From: Nostoc sp. NMS8
GTDB lineage: Bacteria > Cyanobacteriota > Cyanobacteriia > Cyanobacteriales > Nostocaceae
Assembly: GCF_017115045.1 (NCBI RefSeq)
Contig: NZ_JABXKK010000016.1
Location: 90,960-154,959, forward strand
DNA length: 64,000 bases
Direction: 5' to 3'
In this document: in pieces, positions 17,488-26,800 of the stretch
Layout: each line of letters starts with the position of its first letter
Numbering within the stretch: the first letter of the stretch is position 1
The notes under the pieces: model-generated
Seen by the model: only the letters and a program-made list of their open reading frames with translations
What the model was told of the DNA's origin: nothing
The model's database searches: none
Program-made: the position numbers and the translations under genes

Positions 17488-19077
17488 TTAGTGACCGACT
17501 GGCGCTTTCACTCCTGCACCGCCTTTACCCAGGAATAATAATAGGGGTAATGAGCAAAGGAATCCTATGCCTACGACTCGAAAGCAATCTGCGTAAGACA
17601 AAACAGCAGCTTGAGTATCTACTGTTTGACTTAATAAAGCGAGCGCTTGTTGTTGTGCTGTTGCTGCATCAATGCCTTGTCCTTGAAGTGCCCCATTGAG
17701 CAAGTCGAGACGTTGACTGGTTTCTGGGTCATAAGGGCTAAGTTTTGATAATAGGATGTCTCGATGAAAACTTTGTCTGCGGTCAAGCAGAGTAGTAAGT
17801 AGGGCAATACCAATACTGCCACCTAGTTGTCGAGTCAGGTTGTAGAAACCAGAACCAGCAGAAATATCTTTTTTGGGTAGCGGCCCTAAAACTGCCAAAC
17901 TCAAAGGGAGAAACATAAATACAGTAAAAGCTCCACGCCATACCAATGGCCAAAATAAATCGTCTGTCCCGCTTTGTGGGGTAATTGCTGCCAATTGAAA
18001 CATGACTCCAGATGAGCCGACAGCACCGATCGCAATTAAAAATCGGGCATCAACGATACTACTCAGTTTGCCTAATAAAACCATCCCGATCGCAGACGCT
18101 AAAGCCCCAGGCGCTAACAATAGTCCTGTCTGCGTTGCCGTAAATTGCAGCACGCTTTGAGCAAATATCGGCACAGCAAAGAGTGCGCCATAAAGCCCCA
18201 TACCCACCACTGCCGAGAGAACGCTTCCCGCAGCTAAAGAACGGTGACGTAAAACTCTCAAATCTACAGCCGGGTGATCTGTTTTCAGTTCTCGCCAAAT
18301 AAACAACCCCAAGCCGATAATCCCAAGGATAGTGAGAGAGACGATGAAACTAGAGGAAAACCAATCGTCTGTTTCCCCTTCTTCTAATACAGTTTGTATG
18401 CTACCCACAGCCACGATTAAAAACCCAATTCCCCACCAATCAACAGCTTGATTTTGGGTATCGTTCTTATCTTTATTCTTTGGCAAAAATGCCAAAGACA
18501 TCAGGACTGCGATGATCCCAAAGGGAATGTTGACAAAGAAAATCCAGCGCCAGCCTAAACCATCTACTAAGAATCCTCCTAAGGTTGGGCCAATTGCTGG
18601 CCCAGCAATTACACCCACGCCAAAAACGGCTTGGGCTAAACCTTGTTCAGCTGGGGGAAAAGTCTCGAATAAAATCGCCTGGGCTTTCGCTAGCAATCCG
18701 CCACCGCATAAACCTTGGAGAATTCGAGCCGCGATCAACATCGGTAGATTGAAGGACAACCCACATAAAATAGAAGAAATCGTAAAACCAATCAGCGAGA
18801 AAATAAAGTAGGTTTTACGCCCAAAGTAATCTCCCAACCATGCAGATAAGGGAATTAAGACGACGTTAGCGATCGCATATCCGCTAACTATCCAACCCAC
18901 TTCACTAACTGTTGCACCCAAAGTTGCTTGGATATCAGTCAGAGCGACGTTGACAATACTAGTATCAATTACTTCTAGGATTGCACCAAGAGAAGCCGTA
19001 AATGCGATCGCCCACTTCAATGGCCCGTGAACATAACCAAATTGGTCAATACTAGAACCTTTAATGTTGGTAGCCAT
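17488..19077 (-). CDS. DHA2-family MFS drug efflux permease (EmrB/QacA type)
   Basis: A 529-residue protein with about 14 membrane spans. It carries the DHA2 motifs: EVIDTSIVNVALTDIQATLGAT at the first helix, GWIVSGYAIANVVLIPLSAWLGDYFGRK (motif A) and GLCGGGLLAKAQAILFETFPP. It should expel hydrophobic drugs or metabolites by proton antiport in the plasma membrane. There is no adjacent EmrA-type membrane fusion gene. It is divergent from a TetR regulator, with a palindromic operator candidate between them, the classic arrangement for an inducible pump. The substrate cannot be inferred. Confidence 0.93.
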   Translation of the reverse strand: MATNIKGSSIDQFGYVHGPLKWAIAFTASLGAILEVIDTSIVNVALTDIQATLGATVSEVGWIVSGYAIANVVLIPLSAWLGDYFGRKTYFIFSLIGFTISSILCGLSFNLPMLIAARILQGLCGGGLLAKAQAILFETFPPAEQGLAQAVFGVGVIAGPAIGPTLGGFLVDGLGWRWIFFVNIPFGIIAVLMSLAFLPKNKDKNDTQNQAVDWWGIGFLIVAVGSIQTVLEEGETDDWFSSSFIVSLTILGIIGLGLFIWRELKTDHPAVDLRVLRHRSLAAGSVLSAVVGMGLYGALFAVPIFAQSVLQFTATQTGLLLAPGALASAIGMVLLGKLSSIVDARFLIAIGAVGSSGVMFQLAAITPQSGTDDLFWPLVWRGAFTVFMFLPLSLAVLGPLPKKDISAGSGFYNLTRQLGGSIGIALLTTLLDRRQSFHRDILLSKLSPYDPETSQRLDLLNGALQGQGIDAATAQQQALALLSQTVDTQAAVLSYADCFRVVGIGFLCSLPLLLFLGKGGAGVKAPVGH

Positions 19078-19165
19078 TATTTAGCACAAATAATATTTGG
19101 GAGATGTCAAACCATGCCTTGGTTAGCCTACGCTGATGCCAAAGCTAAAATTAAATTTTGTATAC

Positions 19166-19184
19166 ATACGCTACGGTAGCGTAT
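19166..19184. promoter_or_regulatory. Palindromic operator candidate between the efflux pump and tetR genes
   Basis: ATACGCTAC and GTAGCGTAT form a perfect 9-bp inverted repeat around a single G. It lies 89 bases from the pump start and about 190 bases from the regulator start. Size and symmetry suit a TetR dimer. A related ACGGTAGCG string recurs elsewhere in the window, so a dispersed repeat is an alternative. Confidence 0.5.
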
Positions 19185-19339
19185 CATATAAAAATGGTCA
19201 AGGGAGTTCTTCCTGAAAAGCGGCAGAAATACCTATGCTAAAGATGGATGGTCATTGCAGCTGTTTTCGTGTAGAAGAATTGGGTTATCCTGCTTATTTG
19301 TTTCCCAGAAGCTATGTTCTATGCCCAACAGTGGAGTAA

Positions 19340-19972
19340 ATGACCAAAAAGATATTGCTTGGGGATGGTATTTTTATGAGTAAGCAAATTAACAGCACCT
19401 CTGGACGCCCACGCAGCATCCACGCTGACCAAGCGATTCTGCAAGCAACTTTGGATTTGCTTGCAGAAGTAGGGTATGAAAATATGAGTATAGAAGCGAT
19501 CGCTTCTCGTGCTGGAGTTGGTAAAACGACGATCTATCGGCGTTATACTTCCAAAGAAGAATTAGTTGCAGACGCGATTGAGAGTCTGAGAGATGATTTA
19601 GCGATCCCTAATACTGGCAGCTTTTGGGGAGACATGGATATCCTGATTAATAATGCCGCTAAAAAAATAGATAGTCCCCTTGGTCGTCAGACACTTGCGC
19701 TGATTGTTAGTACAGCGTCTAGCAATCCTCAATTTGCCGAGGTCTATTGGACAAAATATACAAAACTTCGACGTGAAGCCTTTTCTAAAATACTTGAGCG
19801 TGCTAAGTCTAGAGGCGAAATTCACAAGAATGCAGACGTAGACTTAATTATTGATCTTGTAAGCGGTTCACTATACTATGCACTGATATTCAAACCCACA
19901 ACTGAGCCAGTAGAAGCATACATGCGCCGCACCATGAATCTTCTTATAAAGGGAGTAGGGAAAGAATTCTAA
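19340..19972 (+). CDS. TetR/AcrR-family transcriptional regulator
   Basis: Up to 210 residues; a start at codon 13 (19376, MSKQINSTSGRPR) is equally plausible. The helix-turn-helix is near residues 28-72 (ILQATLDLLAEVGYENMSIEAIASRAGVGKTTIYRRYTSKEELV), the textbook TetR pattern. The remainder is an all-helical ligand-binding domain resembling the TetR C-terminal type (residues about 95-205). It probably represses the divergent DHA2 pump and itself, with the inducer being a pump substrate; that is inference from layout. Confidence 0.9.
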   Translation: MTKKILLGDGIFMSKQINSTSGRPRSIHADQAILQATLDLLAEVGYENMSIEAIASRAGVGKTTIYRRYTSKEELVADAIESLRDDLAIPNTGSFWGDMDILINNAAKKIDSPLGRQTLALIVSTASSNPQFAEVYWTKYTKLRREAFSKILERAKSRGEIHKNADVDLIIDLVSGSLYYALIFKPTTEPVEAYMRRTMNLLIKGVGKEF

Positions 19973-20082
19973 ATCTCAGTCCCCAATCCCCAATCCCCAG
20001 TCTCATCTTGTTAGCAAAATAACTTTCCACTATAGGTCAGAAATGAGATGATGGAGAAATTAGAGAAAAAGGTGAACAATTG

Positions 20083-20436
20083 TTATTTTTCTCCCTCCGC
20101 TTCTGGTTGCAGAATGGCATCACAGTATTGAATGAGGGTTGTCAAGCGATCGCTAATCGTTTGAAGTCTCGTTTGTGCAGTCGATGCTTGCCGCGCTCCT
20201 TGGAAAAACATCACATCTATTGCCAACAAGCGCAATTGCTTGCTCATTTCCGTTTGATAAGACTGCACTCGCCAGTTTTCATCAGCCAAAGGCACAATCT
20301 GCTGCCCGAAAAATTGCTGCAACGTGGCTACACGCTGCCGCAGTTCTGGCGCAACGATTTGGGTAGTTGTGGCATCGGAGCGTAATTGCTCTAACAAAGT
20401 TACGAATGCCAGATATTTCTCACAGTTTAAAGACAT
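20083..20436 (-). CDS. patD: Probable heterocyst frequency control protein PatD
   Basis: A 117-residue, all-helical cytoplasmic protein. The conserved core QQFFGQQIVPLADENWRV and QTEMSKQLRLLAIDVMFFQGARQ agrees with my memory of the cyanobacterial PatD family. In Anabaena PatD influences heterocyst spacing and FtsZ assembly. The protein is predicted to be helical bundles without signal peptide or membrane span. It is a single gene facing away from the (p)ppGpp synthase, with two hairpins in the gap. The family call rests on pattern memory rather than a search; it would otherwise be a conserved cyanobacterial protein. Confidence 0.6.
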   Translation of the reverse strand: MSLNCEKYLAFVTLLEQLRSDATTTQIVAPELRQRVATLQQFFGQQIVPLADENWRVQSYQTEMSKQLRLLAIDVMFFQGARQASTAQTRLQTISDRLTTLIQYCDAILQPEAEGEK

Positions 20437-20515
20437 CCAGTGCTAGTTAAGATAGTATTAATGTCAAGTAATTTTTCTTCTACAATAAACTTTCTTAAAG
20501 ACTTATCACCATTAA

Positions 20516-20541
20516 AAGCCTCAAATCATGGTTTGAGGCTT
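20516..20541. repeat. Hairpin between patD and the (p)ppGpp synthase gene
   Basis: A perfect 10-bp stem AAGCCTCAAA/TTTGAGGCTT with a 6-base loop is flanked by A-rich sequence on the left and TGTTTG on the right. It is terminator-like on either strand, but no annotated gene ends here. It may close a short transcript or act in a leader. Confidence 0.5.
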
Positions 20542-20657
20542 TGTTTGCCATCAATGGTTGTTCTTTTTTTAACGATCCATGAAACCCAAACTGGATGACT
20601 ACCATAAGCAATTGGAGAATCATCCTGACACTGCTTTTTCTACCCTTCTCTGGGTGA

Positions 20658-20698
20658 CAGCATCTTCTTAAGGCGATGCTGCTAGTTTTATTTATTTT
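20658..20698 (+). terminator. Terminator-like hairpin upstream of the (p)ppGpp synthase gene
   Basis: A 7-bp stem CAGCATC/GATGCTG with a 10-base loop (20658-20681) is followed by CTAGTTTTATTTATTTTT. It is 35-75 bases before the ATG of the next gene on the same strand, where it could attenuate transcription or end a small RNA starting near 20540. Confidence 0.45.
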
Positions 20699-20733
20699 TC
20701 ACTTATCTACCGATCCACTCTAAACCCTATTTT

Positions 20734-23001
20734 ATGAGCAGTCTAGCTATTAATTCATCAGTTGATCTAGCCATTCCGGAATGGTTGAAAAAATGTTTGA
20801 AGGAGTCATCGACAAGTAGCGACGCAAATGAAGATGACCGAAGGCATAGTGATGCAGTATTAATTGGTCGAGCATTTGAATTTGCTTACCAGCTCCATCA
20901 AGGTCAATATCGCAAATCGGGAGAACCATATATTGCTCATCCCATTGCTGTAGCTGAATTGCTGCGTGACTTGGGGGGTAGTGCTGCTATGATAGCAGCT
21001 GGATTTCTCCATGATGTTGTCGAAGATACAGAAGTCACAAGTCAAGAAATAGAAGAACGCTTTGGCCCAGAAGTGCGGCAATTGGTGGAAGGTGTCACCA
21101 AGCTTTCTAAAATCAATTTCACCAGCAAAACTGAAAGCCAAGCCGAAAACTTCCGGCGGATGTTTTTGGCAATGGCGCAAGATATTCGGGTAATTGTGGT
21201 GAAATTGGCAGATCGTTTGCATAATATGCGAACTTTACAATACATGTCAGAAGCCAGCCGCCGCCGCAGTGCCCAAGAAACGCGAGATATCTTTGCGCCT
21301 TTAGCTAATCGCTTGGGTATCTGGCGGATTAAATGGGAACTGGAAGATTTGGCTTTTAAATATTTGGAACCGGAAGCTTTCCGCCAAATGCAAGAGCATG
21401 TTTCCGAAAAACGGACAGCGCGAGAAGAGAAATTAGCCAAAGCTACAGACATTTTGCGAGAACGTTTGCAGCAAACTGGAATTCACTTTCAAGATATCAG
21501 CGGTCGTCCCAAGCACCTTTATAGCATTTATCAAAAAATGCACCGCCAGCAAAAGGAATTTCATGAAATTTACGATTTGGCTGCACTGCGGATAATTGTT
21601 CAAACCAATGAAGAATGCTATCGTGCGTTGGCGGTGGTTCATGATGCTTTTCGCCCAATTCCGGGGAGATTTAAGGACTACATTGGACTACCAAAGCCTA
21701 ACCGTTACCAGTCATTACATACTGGGGTGATTGGATTAACTGGCCGTCCTTTAGAGGTGCAAATTCGGACAATCGAAATGCATCACATCGCCGAGTACGG
21801 GATTGCCGCCCATTGGAAGTACAAAGAAACAGGTGGTTCTAGTATTAGCCATTTGACAGGCACAGATGACAAGTTTACTTGGCTGCGGCAACTGCTGGAA
21901 TGGCAAACCGATCTTAAGGATGCACAAGAATATCTTGATAGCGTTAAAGACAATTTATTTGAAGATGATGTCTATGTCTTCACCCCCAAGGGGGATGTTG
22001 TTCCTTTAAGTCCTGGTGCTACAACTGTAGATTTTGCTTATCGCATTCATACAGAAGTCGGAAACCACTGTTCAGGAGCGCGAGTGAATGGGCGAATGGT
22101 GCCACTGTCAACGCGGCTGCAAAATGGCGATATTGTAGAGGTTCTAACCCAAAAGAACTGCCATCCAAGTTTGGATTGGTTGAACTTTGCCAGGACTTCG
22201 GCGGCGAAATATCGGATTAAACAATGGTACAAGCGATCGCGCCGAGAAGAAAATGTTGCCCGTGGACGGGAGTTGTTAGAAAAAGAACTTGGTAAAACTG
22301 GTTTTGATAGTTTACTGAAGTCGGATGCGATGCAGATTGTCGCCGAAAAGTGTAACTACCATAGCGTGGACGATTTACTCGCTGGTTTAGGTTACGGAGA
22401 AATTACGTTGAACCTAGTGCTAAATCGCTGGCGAGAAGTAGCGAAAGGACAACAACCAGTTGCCACTGTGTCGCCATTTATCCCCAAAGAACCAAGTTCA
22501 AAAGCTTTGCGAGATACACCTCCAACGACTTCTCGCACCAGTGATTCGCCAATTGTTGGGGTAGAAGGGTTGGTGTATTATTTAGCTGGGTGTTGTACCC
22601 CGATTCCTGGCGAACCGATTATTGGTGTGGTGACGCGAGGTAGGGGGATTTCAATTCATCGCCAAGGCTGCCATAATCTGGAGTGTGTGGAGTATGAACG
22701 CTTAGTACCAGTTAGATGGAACCCAGCCGCCGAAAATAGTGGTCGTCCGCACACGTACCCAGTAGATGTACAAATTGAAGCCCTGGATCGTGTAGGGGTA
22801 CTAAAGGATATTTTGTCACGCTTGAGTGACCAAGGGATCAACGTCCGCCATGCCCAGGTGAAAACCTCTATTGGTCAACCTGCATTGATGGACTTAGGAA
22901 TAGATATACGCGATCGCTCTCAGTTAGAGCAAGTGTTCGTCCAAATTAAGAAAATGAGCGACATTTTGAATATCCGCCGCGTTGGTCAAATCGACGAGTA
23001 G
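20734..23001 (+). CDS. Bifunctional (p)ppGpp synthetase/hydrolase (RelA/SpoT homologue)
   Basis: A 755-residue Rel enzyme with the full long-RSH layout: HD hydrolase domain (about 40-200, GFLHDVVEDTEVT intact), synthetase domain (about 250-380, RFKDYIGLPKPNRYQSLHTGV), TGS (about 415-480, DVYVFTPKGDVVPL), a zinc-finger-like helical part (YYLAGCCTPIPGEPIIG) and a C-terminal ACT domain (about 670-750). It makes and destroys (p)ppGpp in the stringent response. The intact HD motif argues for a bifunctional enzyme. The HD and synthetase signatures are unbroken and the length is normal. The ATG at 20734 gives a typical N-terminus. Confidence 0.96.
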   Translation: MSSLAINSSVDLAIPEWLKKCLKESSTSSDANEDDRRHSDAVLIGRAFEFAYQLHQGQYRKSGEPYIAHPIAVAELLRDLGGSAAMIAAGFLHDVVEDTEVTSQEIEERFGPEVRQLVEGVTKLSKINFTSKTESQAENFRRMFLAMAQDIRVIVVKLADRLHNMRTLQYMSEASRRRSAQETRDIFAPLANRLGIWRIKWELEDLAFKYLEPEAFRQMQEHVSEKRTAREEKLAKATDILRERLQQTGIHFQDISGRPKHLYSIYQKMHRQQKEFHEIYDLAALRIIVQTNEECYRALAVVHDAFRPIPGRFKDYIGLPKPNRYQSLHTGVIGLTGRPLEVQIRTIEMHHIAEYGIAAHWKYKETGGSSISHLTGTDDKFTWLRQLLEWQTDLKDAQEYLDSVKDNLFEDDVYVFTPKGDVVPLSPGATTVDFAYRIHTEVGNHCSGARVNGRMVPLSTRLQNGDIVEVLTQKNCHPSLDWLNFARTSAAKYRIKQWYKRSRREENVARGRELLEKELGKTGFDSLLKSDAMQIVAEKCNYHSVDDLLAGLGYGEITLNLVLNRWREVAKGQQPVATVSPFIPKEPSSKALRDTPPTTSRTSDSPIVGVEGLVYYLAGCCTPIPGEPIIGVVTRGRGISIHRQGCHNLECVEYERLVPVRWNPAAENSGRPHTYPVDVQIEALDRVGVLKDILSRLSDQGINVRHAQVKTSIGQPALMDLGIDIRDRSQLEQVFVQIKKMSDILNIRRVGQIDE

Positions 23002-23017
23002 GTGTCCTAATTAGTAG

Positions 23018-23043
23018 GGTGCGTTAACGGAATGTAACGCACC
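23018..23043. repeat. Hairpin downstream of the (p)ppGpp synthase gene
   Basis: GGTGCGTTA and TAACGCACC form a perfect 9-bp stem with an 8-base loop, 16 bases after the stop codon. It belongs to the common cyanobacterial GGTGCGTTAC-type repeat; a partly decayed relative is at 14645-14678. There is no T-tract, so a repeat rather than a terminator is more likely. Confidence 0.6.
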
Positions 23044-23217
23044 AATTTAGGAGTCGAACCGCAGAGGGCACAGAGGAACAGAGGAGGGAATAAATGCACC
23101 GTGTTATTGCTTAGATAAGTGTTTTTTTTTGATAATTTAAAATCAACGGCAGTATATTTTACATCCTTACTAGGCGCTATCTGTTATCAGCTTTGTTAAG
23201 ACATACTTTGCGCGTGA

Positions 23218-23601
23218 TTAGGTCTTTGGAGTGGATGATGGAAGTGGACAGACTTCCATAGCTTGAATCAAGCCGTGTTCAAAGGTGAATCGATGGCCCA
23301 CATGCTGATCGGCAAGAACTGCTCCAGCCAAGTCACGCACGACCTGATGCACATCGACCAAAATGCGCCCGGTCTCCTCCGAGTAAAAGGAAACTGGCTC
23401 GACGTGCGGATTGATCTCGCTCCATTGCTCCGTCCAGTAAGCGCGAACTTCTTCAGGCCCACGGACAAAACCGCCTTTGAACGCTTTCGGCCAAGCCACG
23501 TCCGCAGTCATGAGGGCAAGGGCAGCGTTAATGTCTCGCGCGTTGAAGGCTGCGTAGACCGCACGGAGCAGTTCGATTTCTGGTGCTGGTTGATGTGACA
23601 T
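23218..23601 (-). CDS. NTF2/SnoaL-like protein, GC-rich, likely acquired
   Basis: A 127-residue protein with the NTF2-like cone fold pattern: an opening helix (LLRAVYAAFNARDINAALALMTADVAW), then VRGPEEVRAYWTEQW and strands ending FTFEHGLIQAMEV. Members bind small ligands or catalyse isomerase and hydrolase-like steps; no catalytic role can be named here. Base composition is visibly richer in G and C than its neighbours, and codon choice (GCG, CTC, CGC) differs from the AT-leaning genes around it. This suggests horizontal transfer. It abuts a 5'-truncated gene remnant, consistent with an insertion at this place. Confidence 0.75.
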   Translation of the reverse strand: MSHQPAPEIELLRAVYAAFNARDINAALALMTADVAWPKAFKGGFVRGPEEVRAYWTEQWSEINPHVEPVSFYSEETGRILVDVHQVVRDLAGAVLADQHVGHRFTFEHGLIQAMEVCPLPSSTPKT

Positions 23602-23791
23602 TTATTGGTATGGTGAAGGAGATGCAGTATGCATTTTAGATCAATACAAAGAAAAGAAACCTAAAGACCCGACAATTGCTGAAAAATTCAATACATATTA
23701 CTTTGCAGATTACAAAGAACAGGTAATAGATTTACTACAAAGAATCTGCACTGTCAACGTAGAAACAATGCAGATTATTCAACAGATTTAG
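23594..23791 (+). pseudogene. C-terminal remnant of an unidentified gene
   Basis: An open frame of 65 codons ends at TAG (23789-23791) and has no usable start codon. Its translation is protein-like (GEGDAVCILDQYKEKKPKDP and FADYKEQVIDLLQRICTVN). The frame begins within the first codons of the divergent NTF2-like gene, so the original gene probably lost its 5' part when that gene arrived. I do not recognise the family. Confidence 0.5.
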
Positions 23792-23895
23792 GTGTAATCG
23801 TCTAATACTAAAAGTTTCTACCACCGATGTAGTATGTACCTCGGCAATGATGGATGATTAATATTGATTAGTGTGTTTATATATTTTGAATCCCC

Positions 23896-26800
23896 ATGCA
23901 ACAGTTATTTCCTGGAGAAGTATTCGCCAACACTGCGGATTTTGACACTGGTATTCGCCAACTGTTACCGCGATACGATGAGATGCTAGAAGTAATTAGC
24001 CGTTGTTTACCTTCGACAAGTCGGCGTATTTTAGAATTAGGCTGTGGTACAGGCGTGCGATTCGTTTAACCTAAATAAGTAGTAATACTTAGGGACGGTT
24101 AGCTTGGTTACAAAACCATGACAACTGAATGACCATGTAGGTGTAAGTCCTACCCCGCAGGTGCAGCGGTGACAGCATCTTCCCTACGGTAGCGACTAGC
24201 CATCAATCCGTAAAGCGGGAAGAAAAGGAGTTCCAACTAGCAGCCTAAGTCGGTTCCCTCCAAGCATGAATCCATGAGTAGCGCAAGCGAAAAATACATT
24301 ATCAACCATCGTCACACAGAACCAGCGAAATAAGGCTATCTGCGCTGGAGCCAAAAGGCAAAGGAAAAGGGACTGGCAATACCTGCTTGACCAGTAAGCA
24401 CTCCCAAAAAACCCGGTGGACAGTATTAACTCTAAAGATTCAAACAATGGTCATTCGGAACGAAGTAACCTATCACCCTCTCTCAGTCAGGTCGATAACT
24501 GAGTAGGTGCTAACCGCATGAGGCGATAGGCAGGATTGAGTCAGAAGCGAATGTCTCGCCGTAATGGTGAGAATATGCTGACGGACTCACGATGAATTGG
24601 AATGTAAAGTCACAAGTAGCAATGAATATGTCTAAAACGCGACAAATCAATCTCAACTCAAAAGAATTAACAGTCTTACCAGACAAACCAATTCTAACGA
24701 TAGAGAACGACAAATCGACGGTGGAATGGAAACACGTTAACTGGAAAAAACTAGAAAAACGTGTTTACAAGTTGCAAAAAAGAATTTACAAAGCCTCATC
24801 TCGTGGTGATGTTAAAGCAATACGCAGACTCCAGAAGACACTGATAAAATCCTGGTCGGCAAAGGTTTTAGCGGTCAGAAGGGTAACACAAGACAATCAA
24901 GGGAAGAAAACGGCAGGTGTAGACGGCATTAAATCGCTGACTCCAAAGCAACGTTTCGCCTTAATTGCCAAATTAAAATTAAGCCCAAAATGTCACCCGA
25001 CTAGGCGGGTATGGATTCCCAAGCCTGGAACGGAAGAAAAAAGACCACTGGGTATCCCTACAATGTATGACCGAGCCTTGCAAGCACTTGTCAAAATGGC
25101 ACTAGAGCCAGAATGGGAAGCGCGATTTGAACCCAACAGTTATGGGTTTAGACCCGGACGCTCATGCCATGATGCGATTGAAGCAATATTCAGTGCAATT
25201 AGTCATAAACCAAAATATGTACTAGATGCCGATATAGCAAAATGCTTTGACCACATCAACCATAAGGCACTGCTAAACAAATTAAATACATTCCCTACCA
25301 TTCGCCGTCAAATACGAGCTTGGTTACAAGCGGGAGTGATGGACAAATTGCAGTACCAACAGACATCTGAGGGAACACCGCAAGGTGGGGTCATCTCTCC
25401 ACTACTTGCCAACATCGCCCTCCACGGAATGGAAAACCGGATAAAGCAGTATGCCGAAACACTGCCAACTAGAGCCGGCTACGGTAAAAAGGTTAACCGT
25501 GGAAGCTTAAGTCTAATCCGATATGCCGATGACTTCGTAATTCTACACGAAGACATAAACGTTGTCCAAAGATGCCAGAGTCTAATCTCTGAATGGTTAA
25601 AAGGCATGGGTCTTGAATTGAAGCCAAGCAAGACACGCCTAGCTCATACCTTAAATAAGTATGGAAATGAAGAACCAGGGTTTGAATTCCTTGGTTTTAA
25701 TGTTAGGCAGTTTCAAGTGGGGAAATCCCATTCAAAACTAGGCTTCAAAACAATCATCAGCCCCAGCAAAGAGAAGCAAAAGATACATTACAAACGAGTA
25801 GCAAGTATCATCAACGACCATAATGCAGCGCCACATATGGCGTTAATCAGCCGATTAAATCCAGTAATAAGAGGATGGTCAAACTACTACTCAACTGTGG
25901 TAAGCAAGAATGTCTTTGCTGCAATAGATAATTTAATGTATCCAAAGCTAAAAGCCTGGGCAAAACGCCGCCATCCCAACAAATCATGGGAATGGGTGTC
26001 AAATAAATATTGGCAAACATTTGGCGGGGATAATTGGGCATTTGCAACCAAGCAAGAAGGTAAAAACCCAATGCGGTTACAATCACATACGGAAACAAAG
26101 ATTGTCCGTCATGTGAAAGTTAAGGGCAATGCCAGTCCCTATGATGGCAACCTAATTTACTGGAGTTTAAGAATAGGTACACACCCAAAAGCAAATAAAA
26201 GGATTTCCATACTCCTTAAAAAGCAGAAAGGGAAATGTACTCACTGCGGATTGTACTTTCGAGAGTCAGATGTACTGGAGATCGACCACATAATCCCTCT
26301 AAGTAAAAAGGGAAAAGACGAATACAAAAATCTCCAGATTCTACATAAACACTGCCACGACACAAAAACAACTGAAGATGGTTCAGTTGGAGGTACGCAC
26401 GGCAAGCGCCAATTCATTGAGGAGCCGGATGAGATGAAAGTCTCACGTCCGGTTTTGAAGACGAGCGGTTCTCGTGAGGGAATCGTTTAGTTTAACGAAC
26501 TTAGTCTCAAGATACTCAATCGCTTTCCAGATGCCCAAGTAATTGCCCTAGATTACTCACCCCGAATGCTGCAATTTGCCCAAGATAAAATCACCACAGC
26601 GGGATATCAACAACGCTGGACTGGTATACAAGCAGATTTTGGTGACTGGGCAAATAATCCAGAAAAATTGGATATTGGTAGCAAATTTGATGTTTGTGTC
26701 TCATCCTTGGCAATTCACCATCTCCAAGATGAAATGAAATTTAAGTTATTTGAGCGAATTGCTGCTAGCCTTACTCAAGACGGCTGTTTTTGGAATGCAG

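Larger units (their letters stand above)
24055..26496 (+). mobile_element. Complete group II intron (retroelement), 2442 bases
   Basis: It begins with GTGCG, the group II 5' consensus, at 24055 and ends ...TTTAAC at 26496. The borders are fixed by the reading frame of the host methyltransferase (GGTACAGGC joined to GAACTTAGT). The first 540 bases hold the structured domains I-III, followed by the intron-encoded protein in domain IV and domains V and VI at the end. It is a self-splicing retroelement that copies itself into DNA through its reverse transcriptase, maturase and endonuclease. Domain V, the protein with all catalytic motifs and both ends are intact, so it may be active. Confidence 0.92.
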
